From NCBI GenBank assembly GCA_963797005.1, contig CAWCOF010000017.1, positions 1-64,000 of the forward strand: a stretch of 64,000 nucleotides of DNA, given 5' to 3'. This stretch comes from AWTP1-13 sp963797005. Its GTDB lineage: Bacteria > Pseudomonadota > Alphaproteobacteria > Rhizobiales > Hyphomicrobiaceae. The notes beneath the pieces were generated by a model. That model was not told the origin of the DNA and did no database searches. It saw only the letters and a list, made by a program, of their open reading frames with translations. Numbering within the stretch: the stretch's first letter is position 1; each line of letters opens with the position of its first letter. The position numbers and the translations under genes are program-made. Shown in pieces: positions 36,277-45,394 of the stretch.

Positions 36277-38616
36277 TCAAGTATCGTCGCGCGTCGCATA
36301 GTGAGATATCCGATAGATCAACTTCCCTATCGAGAAGATGCTCAAGGCAACGAAAGTGGAGACAATGATGCCAACGGCCAAGCGAGCTAGCTCGGAACTC
36401 ACGCCATTCTCCGTCAACTTTAGCCAACCGGATATTTGTTTAGACAAATCCATAAATTCCGGCACAACCGTCAAATTTGCCTGCGCAGCGAACGTAAGAA
36501 CCGCGAGCGTGACGCCCACCAGCGCCAGCTGATCTGTGGAACGTTGTAGTTGCGAACTTTGCGCAGCGCTTTTCGCAACCTGCCGCGTATACTCCGCCGT
36601 TAGATTCTGCAATTCGGCGGTGGTTACTTGAAGTTTCCGCAAGACGTCCGTGTTGGCTGCGGTTACTCTCGACAAGCGGACAATTGCACTCGTTTGTACG
36701 CCCAGAAGAGCATCCTGCAAACGCCCCCGAAGCGATTGCAGCCTATGGCCCACTCCATCGACAAAATCCAATTCAGCAGATAAACGACGATCCACAAATT
36801 CCTGATAAGACATCCACCCCTCAATTCGCCTTGCTCTAAGGGAAGGGACGAGCGCCCGAAACAGCGTCATGTAATGGCGAGCGCGGTTTATTCTAAAGTG
36901 CAATCCGCCAATTGCACCCTTTCCAAGCTGGTTAAGTTCCGCACTGATTAGCATCAGTCTACCCTCGATAGCCTCGGCAAGCCGGGCTAGTGTCTCGTTG
37001 TATTTGTTATCGCGAACGCTCATTTGAGCGCCTGTTTGAGTACCAACATCAGCGGACGTGTAGGCGTGGCTTAATTCTAACCGCTTGTCGCTCCAAAGTT
37101 TTGTGAGCGCGTCTAGCTGCTGCCCACGCATCCGAATATGTTTGCTCGCGTCGCGGATCTCCCGAATATCTTTAAGAATAAAGTGGCGGTACGTAGCAAG
37201 ATTATTCGCTCTTTGTATCAATCTCCCAATCTGCTGGGTGAGAGATCGCCTGTTTTGCGGAATTCCCTGCATCATGAAAAGGTACCGAATCGGTGTGTAG
37301 GGCGGATCATCTGCTATCTGTTCAAGTCCGCCTCCCAATTCGCCTTCATCCCCCATGTCAAGTTCGCTTTCAGCCCCCAGAGAAGTTATGTATATACCCC
37401 GCCTCTGAAGCACTGAGAACCCCACGTACTCGCGATAGTCAGCCTGATGCGACATTGCTCGCACAAACGGCCAATATGCCATCAAGACTCCGGCAGTCTC
37501 ATAAAGGTCTTTGCGATATCGCGCCACTCGGATTGTTTCCGCAACCTCTCTGGGAACCCTTTCAAGCCTGTCTACAGAGCTATTCGGGTCGATTGCAGCG
37601 GAATAATCTCCAAACCTGGTGCTAAAAATCAATCCACGTACATTAACAAAGATCTCTCCAAGCTGGCAAAATTCCTTAATTCCGCAGGTGAAATCTTGCT
37701 CAAACAGCCGCCATACGCCATCATAGAGTGTGTCAGAGGCTGCCTGAAGTGTCTTCTGGGGGCAAATATACTTGCTCAAGATCGCTTGAGGAAAAGAATC
37801 ATCACTGTCGCTCACCCCTAATCTTGGTCCGCAAATATTGTTAATATCGGTGACGCTTGAGAAGATCAAAGACCTAAGCCCGCCAGTAACGCTCCCCGTG
37901 CTTTTTAGAGTCGCCCAGCTGTCCTTCCAGGATGAGCCTTGCGTGATCCATAGATCGTCTACGTCTATGAGAAACGTGAATGCGGCATAATCCTCGGTTC
38001 TCTCGACCTGAACCCTAACTCGGACGGCATCCGTGGGAGGGGTTCGCCATCCCGGCTTGCCCGGCACATCAATCAAGGAATTCTCTCGAGACCACCACAA
38101 TGTAAACGCGACGGTCTCCCCGGGCTTCGCTACAATCGGATTGTCAGGAGAATCCTGTTGCCACTTTGCGTAGTCCTCGCTAAGGCCCGACAGCAAGAAA
38201 ACTTCACGGTTGACACCAGTCCGACCTGTTTTCTGCAGGTTGAGCAGGAATTGGTTTACTCGGCGAATTAGAGAGAGAGCCTTTGTTCCATAATCGCTGT
38301 CGGCCTTGTTATAGACCTCCCGCTCGTTCCTAAGGTCCACTTCTCCATCGACTATTTCCTTCTGATATAGCGCATCAAAGGAAGTTTGCTGCGGATCGTT
38401 CTGGGACTTCGGCCATACACCGATCCTCCAAATCAGAACTGGCGTGCCAGCGCTCGGCGCGGGTCGATTGTGAGCGACACGCTTTAGGTATCGATATTGT
38501 TGCTCGGCTGAGCGTGGCGGGTCTTGAGATAGTATCGGCTGTTGATTTTCGACAGGAGGGGCTGCTGTTGCGGGGACTTCCACATCGGAGTTTGCTACGC
38601 TATGGCGGTTGTGCAT
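36277..38616 (-). CDS. large membrane-anchored protein of unknown function, AT-richer than its surroundings
   Basis: I do not recognise this 779-residue protein (start MHNRHSVAN; the frame is open to 38712). It has a disordered Pro-rich start, a large mixed alpha/beta central part (VLIWRIGVWPKS; FTFLIDVDDLWITQGSSWKD), long helical stretches after residue 480, and two membrane segments near the C-terminus (LALVGVTLAVLTFAAQAN and LAVGIIVSTFVALSIFSIG), an arrangement like CorA-type or sensor/effector anchors. GC on three lines that I counted is 45-57%, clearly below the flanking genes, and codons are less biased, so recent transfer is likely. No partner gene beside it. Confidence 0.75.
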   Translation of the reverse strand: MHNRHSVANSDVEVPATAAPPVENQQPILSQDPPRSAEQQYRYLKRVAHNRPAPSAGTPVLIWRIGVWPKSQNDPQQTSFDALYQKEIVDGEVDLRNEREVYNKADSDYGTKALSLIRRVNQFLLNLQKTGRTGVNREVFLLSGLSEDYAKWQQDSPDNPIVAKPGETVAFTLWWSRENSLIDVPGKPGWRTPPTDAVRVRVQVERTEDYAAFTFLIDVDDLWITQGSSWKDSWATLKSTGSVTGGLRSLIFSSVTDINNICGPRLGVSDSDDSFPQAILSKYICPQKTLQAASDTLYDGVWRLFEQDFTCGIKEFCQLGEIFVNVRGLIFSTRFGDYSAAIDPNSSVDRLERVPREVAETIRVARYRKDLYETAGVLMAYWPFVRAMSHQADYREYVGFSVLQRRGIYITSLGAESELDMGDEGELGGGLEQIADDPPYTPIRYLFMMQGIPQNRRSLTQQIGRLIQRANNLATYRHFILKDIREIRDASKHIRMRGQQLDALTKLWSDKRLELSHAYTSADVGTQTGAQMSVRDNKYNETLARLAEAIEGRLMLISAELNQLGKGAIGGLHFRINRARHYMTLFRALVPSLRARRIEGWMSYQEFVDRRLSAELDFVDGVGHRLQSLRGRLQDALLGVQTSAIVRLSRVTAANTDVLRKLQVTTAELQNLTAEYTRQVAKSAAQSSQLQRSTDQLALVGVTLAVLTFAAQANLTVVPEFMDLSKQISGWLKLTENGVSSELARLAVGIIVSTFVALSIFSIGKLIYRISHYATRDDT

Positions 38617-38734
38617 GATGACGCGCAATCCTCTGATACCTGTAATTCGGAGCACGTATGAAAATAGGCAAGCGATTCTGACGGCAATATGACGCATGAG
38701 GGTGCGCGCCAACGTTCATAGACCCCACAGAGGG

Positions 38735-39703
38735 CTACACTATTTGGTTCACCAGCGTCGCCTCCCCGCGCCACAGCCGGTCGAGGTTGGCGAGCAGCAG
38801 GTCGATGACGCGGTCCTCGTAGGCTTGCGTCTCGCCGGCGGTGTGCGGCGTAATCAAGACGTTGGGCATCGCCCACAGCGGCGAGGCGGCGGGCAGGGGC
38901 TCCTCGCGCGTCACGTCGAGGCCCGCGGCGGCGATGCGCTTTGCCTGCAGCGCCTCGATCAGAGCGTCCTCGTCGACCACCCGCCCGCGCGCCACGTTGA
39001 TGAGATGCGCCGTGGGCTTCATGGCGCCGAGCGCCTTGGCGTCGATCAGGTTCTGCGTCTCGGGCGTGAGCGGGCAGGCGAGCGCGACGATGTCGGCCTG
39101 GCCCAGCAGCTCGGGCAGGCGCTCGTGGCCGAACACGGCGTCAGTGCCGTCGCCTCCGCGCGCGGGATCGCGCCGCGCGCCGAGCACCTTCATGTCGAAC
39201 GCCTTGGCGAGCCTGGCAAGCCTGCCGCCGATGCGCCCCAGCCCGACCACCAGCAGCGTCTTGCCGGCAAGCTCGTCCTCGCGCGCGGCGATCTCGGAGA
39301 TCATGCCGCGCCAGTGCTTCTTGGCCTGGTTGTCGCGGCCCGTATGGATGAGGCGCCTCAGGGCAAGCATCAGGGCCATGGCGTGCTCGGCCACGGCGTT
39401 GGCGTTGACGCCTGCCGCGTTGGCGAGCCGGATGCCGTGCGCTGAGAGCACGTCGCGGTCGTACTGGTCGATGCCCGCGCTGATCGACTGGATGAACTTG
39501 AGCCGCTTCGCCTCCGGCGCCAGCGTGTTCTTCCACATCATGGACACCACCAGCACGTCGGCGCCGGGAAGCTGCGCGGCCAGCTCTTCGGCGGTGCGTA
39601 CCTGGAAATGGGCGATGCCGGTGTTGCGCGCGGCGAACCGCTCGGCCATGCGGTAGGCGCCGTGGGCAAAGCAGATCTTGAGGCTCTCTTTGGGAGGCAG
39701 CAT
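38735..39703 (-). CDS. D-2-hydroxyacid dehydrogenase family protein
   Basis: NAD-dependent dehydrogenase of 322 residues. The Rossmann motif is VVGLGRIGGRLA; the catalytic Arg is in VARGRVVDEDAL, Glu in LDVTREEPLP and His in LITPHTAGET, all in proper order. The substrate loop near residue 73 reads QSISAGIDQYD. Closest to the hydroxypyruvate/glyoxylate reductase-like group. It lies just beyond the AT-richer gene. Confidence 0.92.
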   Translation of the reverse strand: MLPPKESLKICFAHGAYRMAERFAARNTGIAHFQVRTAEELAAQLPGADVLVVSMMWKNTLAPEAKRLKFIQSISAGIDQYDRDVLSAHGIRLANAAGVNANAVAEHAMALMLALRRLIHTGRDNQAKKHWRGMISEIAAREDELAGKTLLVVGLGRIGGRLARLAKAFDMKVLGARRDPARGGDGTDAVFGHERLPELLGQADIVALACPLTPETQNLIDAKALGAMKPTAHLINVARGRVVDEDALIEALQAKRIAAAGLDVTREEPLPAASPLWAMPNVLITPHTAGETQAYEDRVIDLLLANLDRLWRGEATLVNQIV

Positions 39704-39773
39704 CGGTTTCTTTCTGGCCAGAGGAAGATCGTTTCTGATCGAAGCACTTTGCTTCGGTCATGGAACGTCAATC

Positions 39774-39870
39774 TTGCTCTCAAGTCTATGATGTAGAGCA
39801 GGACTTCACGCTTCAGCCGCCACGTTGCAGCTGAGGCAAGGTGATTCAGTCTGAAGCGATCCTGCTCTAG
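39774..39870 (-). repeat. dispersed palindromic repeat, copy B
   Basis: Inverted copy of the element at 12291-12384: GCTCTCAAGTCTATGATGTAGAGCAGG on the plus strand (complement of copy A's right end), inner arms CGCTTCAG/CTGAAGCG, ending CTGCTCTAG. It overlaps the stop codon of the neighbouring binding-protein gene by a few bases. Confidence 0.8.
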
Positions 39871-40721
39871 AATGCGCGCAGAGGGAAGTAGCGCAGCAGC
39901 AGCTCCTCGTAGCGGCCGGTCTCGCGCAGGCGCTTGAGCGCCGCGTTGATGAGGCCCTTGAGCTGGGTGTCCTCGCGGTTGACGGCGATGCCGACCCCGT
40001 CGCCGAAGTACTTGGGCTCGGCGAACGGACCGCCCTTGAACTCGCAGCAGGCCTTGCTAGCCGTGCCGTTGAGCCAGAACACCAGGCTGATACCGTCGTC
40101 GAACAGCAGGTCGACCTCGTCGCCGATGAGCGCATCGCGGGCCAGCTGCTGCGTCTCGTAGGTGCGGATGGCGCTGTCGCGGAAGAAGGTGCGCAGGTAG
40201 GCCTCGTGCGCGGTTCCCTTGGTGACGGCGATCTTCTTGCCCTCCAGCCCCTCGGGGGTGATGTCGAGGCGTCCGGCGCCGCGTTTCCCGGCGAACCGGG
40301 CCGGCGTGTAGTAGTAGCGATCGGTGAAGTCGACGCCCTTGAGCAGGTTCGTGCTGGTCGCGTACGAGGCGATCACCGCGTCCGCCTCGTGCCGCCGCAG
40401 GGCCGGGATCAGCTCCGGCCACGGTCGCACCTGGATGTCGCATGCCGCTGCCAGCTCCAGGCAGATGGCGCGCGCCACGTCGACGTTGAACCCGGTCAGG
40501 ATGTTGTCCTCGTCGTAGTAGTTGAACGGCGGATAGTCGGCTTCGGTGAGAAAGCGGATCGCCACGCGCCGCGGGATCGGCTGCGCCGCGCCCTGCTGCG
40601 CGGCGGAGGAGGGCAACGCCGACGTCGTCGACTGCGCCTGCAGCGCGTGCGGCGGACTACACAGCGCCAGACCAACAAAAAGTAAGGGAACAGCCGCCAG
40701 CTTCGTCTGTAGCTTCTTCAT
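39867..40721 (-). CDS. exported amino-acid-type ABC transporter substrate-binding protein
   Basis: 284 residues with signal peptide (LAAVPLLFVGLALCSPPHALQAQ) and a Pro/Ser/Ala linker before the PBP domain: ADYPPFNYYDEDNILTGFNVDVARAI is the SBP_bac_3 signature. The second lobe has KKIAVTKGTAHEAYL and the C-terminal KGLINAALKRLRETGRYEELLLRYFP. No permease or ATPase gene is adjacent, so it may serve a distant transporter or act in sensing. The stop codon touches repeat copy B. Confidence 0.87.
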   Translation of the reverse strand: MKKLQTKLAAVPLLFVGLALCSPPHALQAQSTTSALPSSAAQQGAAQPIPRRVAIRFLTEADYPPFNYYDEDNILTGFNVDVARAICLELAAACDIQVRPWPELIPALRRHEADAVIASYATSTNLLKGVDFTDRYYYTPARFAGKRGAGRLDITPEGLEGKKIAVTKGTAHEAYLRTFFRDSAIRTYETQQLARDALIGDEVDLLFDDGISLVFWLNGTASKACCEFKGGPFAEPKYFGDGVGIAVNREDTQLKGLINAALKRLRETGRYEELLLRYFPLRAF

Positions 40722-40750
40722 TCGTGTTCGGTCTTTCCGCGTACGGGGCC

Positions 40751-41974
40751 ATGGCCAGGCAGCGACGGAGGGAGTGGAGTACCGACCGCGGCAGTCCTGA
40801 ACCGATTCCCGCCAGCATACTAGCGCGGCTGCGGCATGCCGGACAGCGCGCAGGCGCCCGTTTTCCGCCCCTGCCCGACCACCCTTATGCCTTCCTCGTC
40901 GGCGTGGCTGTCGACCGGGCGACGCTGGAGCGGGCGGAGGACGAGGCGCGGCGTTGCGGCGCCGCGACCCACGACATTCTGCTGGCCGCGGGCTGGGTCT
41001 CGGAGGCCGACTACGCGGCGGCGCTGGCGGGCTCGCTCGGCGTGCCCTGGGTGTCGTGGGAGGGTGCGCTCGACCTTGCCGGCGTGCAGCTCGCGCCGGG
41101 GATGGCGGCAGGCTTGCCGGCGCGGATCAACGGCCAGCCTTGCCATGTCCTGTCCGCCACCGGCAGCACGCCCGATGCCCTGATGCTGCAAGTCGCGGCG
41201 CTGCGCGCGCGCGGCATGGCCGTGGCGCTGGCGCCCCGCTCGGTGGTCGAAACGGCGCTCGAGCGCCTGGGCCGCCAGGTGCGGATCGAGCACGCCGTTC
41301 GCGGGCTGCTCAGAGAGCGGCCGTCAAGCTCGGCGAGGACGCGGGCGGCGGCCTGGCAGCCGGCGGCCGTGGCGCTGCTGATCGGGCTCGCCATCGGCGG
41401 CCTGCTCGTGCTGCCCGGCGCGACACTGGCGGCGATGACGGCGGTCATGGCCGTCCCGTTCCTGTGCGTGACCTTGCTGCGGCTCGCCGCCTTGCGCGAG
41501 ACGGTGAGCGGCGGCGGCCGTGCGGGCAGGCGAGGCCGGAACGCGGCGCGGCTGCCCGATGCACAGTTGCCGATCTATACGGTGCTGGTGCCGTTGTTCC
41601 GCGAGGTGAAGGTGCTGCCCGCGCTCGTCGCGGCCCTGCGCGCGCTCGACTATCCGCCCGCCAAGCTCGAGATCGTGCTGGTGGTGGAGGAGGTCGACGT
41701 GGAGATGCAGGCGGCGCTGCTGGCGCTGGCGCTGCCGGCAAGCTTCCGCATGCTGGTCGTCCCCAAGCACGAGCCGCAGACGAAGCCCAAGGCTCTCAAC
41801 TATGCGCTGCAGTTCGCGCGCGGCGACTTCGTCGTCGTCTACGATGCCGAGGACCGGCCCGAGCCCGACCAGCTGCGCCGCGCGCTCGATCTGTTCGGCC
41901 GCGTGTCCCCGAAGATCGGCTGCCTGCAGGCGCAGCTCAACATCTACAATCCCACCCAGAGCTGGCTGACGCGC
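40751..41974 (+). pseudogene. GT2 family glycosyltransferase, 5' part (interrupted by insertion)
   Basis: Membrane glycosyltransferase related to cellulose/hyaluronan synthases. The N-terminal 150 residues resemble a MshEN/type II secretion E N-terminal module (DILLAAGWVSEADYAAALAG), then a two-helix segment (VALLIGLAIGGLLVLPGAT; AAMTAVMAVPFLCVTLL), then the GT2 domain with VPLFREVKVLPALVAAL and the UDP-sugar Asp in VVYDAEDRPEP. After SWLTR at 41974 the frame runs into an insertion and stops. The rest is at 45405-46115. I prefer ATG 40751; the GTG at 40724 would leave only two bases to the divergent neighbour. Confidence 0.88.
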
Positions 41975-41991
41975 GGTATTATGGCGCAAAC
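41975..41991 (+). repeat. left terminal inverted repeat
   Basis: GGTATTATGGCGCAAAC, identical to the complement of 45378-45394. Confidence 0.95.
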
Positions 41992-42059
41992 GCCACTGGC
42001 CAGCTAAAAGGCCGGTGGCGGGTTCTGTCAGCTCGCCCAATTCGAGGCGAGATTTGCGC

Positions 42060-42233
42060 ATGTGGCGCCGCGCAAGAGAGTACATCAAGGAAAATCTTTT
42101 GGCCTCCGCTGCCGTCGGGACCATTCTCGGCGAAGCGGCCTGGGTCGTTCTCAGGTGGTTTATGAGGGGTCTCGCCGAAGACCGCCTCTTCAATAGCCTC
42201 AATGCTTGGCTCGATTCTCGATTGGTCGGCTGA
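42060..42233 (+). CDS. small passenger protein with one membrane segment
   Basis: 57 residues from MWRRAREYIKENLL with a hydrophobic stretch ASAAVGTILGEAAWVVLRWF. Inside the insertion element, overlapping the next ORF by 32 bases. No family recognised. Weak coding evidence apart from context. Confidence 0.4.
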   Translation: MWRRAREYIKENLLASAAVGTILGEAAWVVLRWFMRGLAEDRLFNSLNAWLDSRLVG

Positions 42234-42894
42234 GTTCATGGCGTGGGCGGCTTGGACGGCTCTTTTCGTTGGCGTTTTCGTCTGGTGGTCGGGGGCATGG
42301 AGGGGACTGCCTGCGCGTACTCCGTCTGGCGCCAGAACTCTTTGGGAAGCAGCCTTTCACGATCACCGACTAGACCGCCGGGAGTTCTGGCGCCTGCTCG
42401 AAACGGCCTATGTCAACTGGCAAATGAAGCCAGAGCCAAATCGATCTCTGCGCGATGTTGCGCACGGAGCCATGATGCCGGGCGATCTCCCGCTAACTGA
42501 CAACAGCGCGTTCCCCGGCTGGGCTTGGGAAGCGGAAAACCATTGTCCCGACGCCGATGCCAAACAGCTCTTGCAGCTTGCGTCGCAAATCTATCCTGCC
42601 GTCACGCCGCCGATGGCCGTGAGGTCTCAGTTGATGGGCGCGACAACTGAGTTTGACCGCTTCGATTCCATAAGAATGGAGCTGGCCAAATTCTGGGATC
42701 ATTGGGGCAGACAAGAACCCTTTGAGCAGACAATCCGAGAGCAGAGAGCTGATCCAATCGTCAAGGCAAATGCCTCAGAAATCAAGCTTCTTACCTTCCT
42801 TGAAATTGCTCGCGTGCGCTGGGCTGGCACCGATACCCCGGGGAAGAGCGGCCTATTCCGCTTGGGACGACGGAACGCTGAAACAGGCGATTAG
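42202..42894 (+). CDS. passenger protein, unknown, N-terminal membrane segment
   Basis: 230 residues: one membrane helix near the start (FMAWAAWTALFVGVFVWWSG), then a soluble part (WRLLETAYVNWQMKPEPN; FDSIRMELAKFWDHWG; LLTFLEIARVRWAG). I recognise no family. It lies within the insertion element next to a smaller membrane protein and its end overlaps that of the convergent DUF6471 gene by four bases. GC is lower than in the glycosyltransferase around it. Confidence 0.6.
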   Translation: MLGSILDWSAEFMAWAAWTALFVGVFVWWSGAWRGLPARTPSGARTLWEAAFHDHRLDRREFWRLLETAYVNWQMKPEPNRSLRDVAHGAMMPGDLPLTDNSAFPGWAWEAENHCPDADAKQLLQLASQIYPAVTPPMAVRSQLMGATTEFDRFDSIRMELAKFWDHWGRQEPFEQTIREQRADPIVKANASEIKLLTFLEIARVRWAGTDTPGKSGLFRLGRRNAETGD

Positions 42895-43118
42895 TCTTCC
42901 AGTCGAATCGTCTGACACCCTATTGCTGACAGACATTGCAGGAAGAACGCCGCTGTAAATTTCCCTCGCGCAACCTTGTTGCGCAGATTGTGCTCCTCCT
43001 CCTTTACCCCGATCCGCCGCAGCATGCCTACCAAGTCGGCGTAGGTCATGTTTCGGCGTTTCAGCTCGGCCTTGAGCAGGCCCTTGGCCATGTCCTCGAA
43101 CTTGGCATCGGTCGGCAT
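42891..43118 (-). CDS. DUF6471 family protein (insertion passenger)
   Basis: 75 residues: DMAKGLLKAELKRRNMTYADLVGMLRRIGVKEEEHNLRNKVARGKFTAAFFLQCLSAIG matches in outline the short DUF6471 family, with a helix-turn-helix-like pattern. The ATG 43118 has GAGG close by. It diverges from the transposase gene; the 118-nt gap holds a repeated 11-mer TGCCATCATAT (43149-43159, 43192-43202) and a -35-like TTGACA at 43175, so it might repress the transposase. This regulatory role is inference. Confidence 0.72.
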   Translation of the reverse strand: MPTDAKFEDMAKGLLKAELKRRNMTYADLVGMLRRIGVKEEEHNLRNKVARGKFTAAFFLQCLSAIGCQTIRLED

Positions 43119-43236
43119 TGTCACCTCGCTGTTTGGCGTTCATTTATTTGCCATCATATGAGATGCTTTTGCCATTGACAAGCGTGCATACTGCCATCAT
43201 ATACAGTGCTAACACACCTACAGGTGATGGCGTCCC

Positions 43237-44232
43237 GTGTCTCAGCACTTCCTCCTCTCCCGGCAAGCCAAGAGCCTCACCCTGGCTCAGGTGCTTCCGC
43301 TTGATCGGACGCGGAAGCCGAGGCCATGCTGATCCGCATCCGCTGGCACGAGACGGCGAGCCCGTCGTGCTCGCACTGCGGCTCGCTCACTGTCTACGAT
43401 GTGCCGGCGTCCGTCAGGTGCGCCGCGCTGGCGCTGCAAGGACTGCAAGAAGGATTTCTCGATCACCATCGGGCACGCTGTTCGCCCGCTACAAGCTGCC
43501 CCTGCGCGGCTACCTCGCGGCCATCGCGATCTTCTGCAACGAGGTGAAGGGCAAGAGCATGCTCGCGCTCTCCCGCGATCTCGGCCTCTCCTACAAGTCG
43601 GCTTTCGTGCTCTGCGCACAAGCTGCGCGAGGCCATGGCAGAGGAAATGAAGGGCCGCACCATCGGCGATGACCGCCCCGAGGCCGAAGTCGACGGCGCC
43701 TACTTCGGCGGCTACGTGAAGCCCGCGAACCTGCAAAGAGGATCGCGTCGACCGCCGCCTGCGCGAGCAACCAGTCCGGCAAGCGCAAGGTCGTGGTCGT
43801 GATCCGCGAGCGCGGCGGCGAGACGTTGCCGGGCGTGTTCAAGTCAGAGAGGCCACGCGCTCTCCTGGATCAAGGCAGCGCGTCGCCAAGGGCACCGTCC
43901 TGCACGCCGACGAAGCGCCGGCCTGGAACGATCTGCACGCGCGCTTTGAGATGAAGCGGATCGACCACCAAGCGGCTTACAGCCTCGACGGCGCCTCCAC
44001 GAATTGGGCCGAGAGCTATTTCAGCCGCTTGCGTCGCGGCGAGGCTGGCCACCACCACCATATCTCCGGCCCCTACCTGCTCCGCTTCGCGCAAGAGGCC
44101 GCATGGCGCGAGGACAACCGCCGCGTTCCCAATGGCGAGCAGGTGCAGCGCGTCGCCAAGCTGGCGCTCGGCCGCAAGAAGTCGGTGGACTTCAACGGCT
44201 ACTGGCAACGGCATATTCAACCTAAAAACTGA
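43237..44232 (+). pseudogene. IS1595-family transposase, multiply frameshifted
   Basis: Pieces in three frames give in order: SQHFLLSRQAKSLTLAQVL, a zinc ribbon (CSHCGSLTVYDV; WRCKDCKKDFSI), LFARYKLPLRGYLAAIAIFC, LREAMAEEMKG, the first catalytic Asp in EVDGAYFGGYVKP, second Asp in LHADEAPAWNDL and the NWAESYFSRLRRGE motif at the third site, ending at 44232. That is a full ISXO2/IS1595 transposase with at least four slips, near 43310, 43420, 43480, 43620 and 43735. Start GTG 43237. As printed it is inactive. Confidence 0.88.
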
Positions 44233-44284
44233 ATATAGTGTCCCTATATAATGCGAAGAGATGCCTTCGCATTATTCATTTAGT

Positions 44285-44314
44285 TTGCGCTCAACGGCCC
44301 AAATCGGCTATAAT
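44285..44314 (+). promoter_or_regulatory. sigma70-like promoter for passenger membrane genes
   Basis: TTGCGC (44285-44290), 18-nt spacer, TATAAT (44309-44314), about 26 nt before the GTG start at 44340, which itself has GGAGGG seven bases ahead. Best promoter match in the insertion. Confidence 0.5.
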
Positions 44315-44339
44315 GTCTCATTTGGTGGAGGGAACGGTT

Positions 44340-44597
44340 GTGCGTTGGCGAGAGTTGGTTAGGCGATGGGGCCGCGTCTACGAAGAACTTGTTGGCCACA
44401 TTGTGACGATGTTCATTGTGATCTTCGGGTTCTGGGCCGTTGAGAGCTGGGCGCACTACCTGTTAGGCTCTCACAAACTTTTGTTCAGCATCATCCCATG
44501 GAGTTGGCTCATGGATGCGGCCCATGTGTATGCTTTCGCCGCGTTTGTGTACTCTGGAACTACGCAAGCGATCCGCGCCTACAAAGGTCTACTGTGA
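44340..44597 (+). CDS. small two-helix membrane protein (insertion passenger)
   Basis: 85 residues from GTG 44340 (GGAGGG upstream): LVGHIVTMFIVIFGFWAVESWAHYLL then LLFSIIPWSWLMDAAHVYAFAAFVYSG. The longer frame from ATG 44313 overlaps the promoter. The stop overlaps the next ATG by one base, so the two membrane proteins are coupled. No family recognised. Confidence 0.6.
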   Translation: MRWRELVRRWGRVYEELVGHIVTMFIVIFGFWAVESWAHYLLGSHKLLFSIIPWSWLMDAAHVYAFAAFVYSGTTQAIRAYKGLL

Positions 44598-44901
44598 TGC
44601 AGTTTGTCGTGCCACGACGGCACAGCGCCAAAACACTCAAGCTCCTCGTGATGTACTACGCAGGGGCGGGGGTCATCGGCATGCTTACGGTTATGCTGAT
44701 TGGGGCAGGGTTTTCCTTCTTGCAAATTGAGGCTACCCCCCAGCGCTTCGCTCTCGCCATGGGACTAGCAGCCCCTGTGGGAATGCCGTGACGGTCTTAG
44801 TGTGGCGCCGTTACTTCCGGCCCCGCATCAAGCTGGATCGCCAGATAGCTTTCGCAGAGTTTGATGCTTTGAGAAATCGTTATGGAGCGAGTTCGCACTA
44901 A
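44597..44901 (+). pseudogene. small membrane protein, frameshifted near the end
   Basis: Starts MQFVVPRRHSAKTLKLLVMYYAGAGVIG with two membrane stretches and stops early at 44791. If one G is added in the GGG near 44780 the frame continues AVTVLVWRRYFRPRIKLDRQ and ends at 44901, completing the second helix and a basic tail. Coupled to the gene before it. Function unknown. Confidence 0.55.
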
Positions 44902-45339
44902 TCACTTGAGGCTCCAGACCGCTGTTCTTGCGCTCCCCGATTTGATCGCCTTCCCGCGCCGCTCCAAGTATTGCAGGTTGCCGCGTACTCTTGGCGCCAT
45001 CGTCGCTCTCGCGCTTTCCCCATGCCCGCCAGCGGCAAGGATCGCCGTCACGATCTGAGCGGTTCCCAATGGCGTGTTGGCCTCCCGCAACGCCCCCAGG
45101 ATCAATCGACCTAGCTCCCTTGGCGGAACAGCCGGATGCGCTTTACGATCCGCTTGTTGGGGATCGCGTTGATCTCGATGGACGGGTCCAGCAATCGCAG
45201 CGTCGCGTCGACGTGCCCCAACGCCTCTTTGCGGTGGCGGAGCTGGGCCTTGAGGTGGACGATCTCAGCCGCCAGCATTGCCCGCTTGTTGCGCAGTGCC
45301 GACAGGGGTAGCGGTGCCTCGGGATGGCCTGGTGCTCAT
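44902..45339 (-). pseudogene. coiled-coil plus winged-helix-like passenger protein, frameshifted
   Basis: From ATG 45339 (MSTRPSRGTATP) a slip near 45308 leads to ALRNKRAMLAAEIVHLKAQL, a coiled coil, then LLDPSIEINAIPNKRIVKRI; a second slip in a GGG run near 45119 leads to LILGALREANTPLGTAQIVTA and YLERRGKAIKSGSARTAVWSLK, which looks like a small winged helix. Both slips are shortfalls in homopolymers. Similar small proteins are common inside insertion sequences of Hyphomicrobiales; function unknown. Confidence 0.6.
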
Positions 45340-45377
45340 CCCCACAATTTGGGGTCAGGGGGATTTATTTCTTGTGG

Positions 45378-45394
45378 GTTTGCGCCATAATACC
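45378..45394 (-). repeat. right terminal inverted repeat
   Basis: GTTTGCGCCATAATACC, the exact complement of 41975-41991; followed by the second GCTGACGCGC duplicate. Confidence 0.95.

Larger units (their letters stand above)
41975..45394. mobile_element. IS1595-like insertion with passenger genes
   Basis: 3420 bp bounded by perfect 17-bp inverted repeats and flanked by a 10-bp direct duplication GCTGACGCGC (41965-41974 and 45395-45404). Removing the insert plus one duplicate restores SWLTR-QFTIEY and an uninterrupted glycosyltransferase frame of 653 codons, which proves the boundaries. It carries a frameshifted IS1595-type transposase and up to six other small genes. IS1595 elements normally make 8-bp duplications and some subgroups carry passengers; the 10-bp duplicate is slightly unusual. 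Confidence 0.93.
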
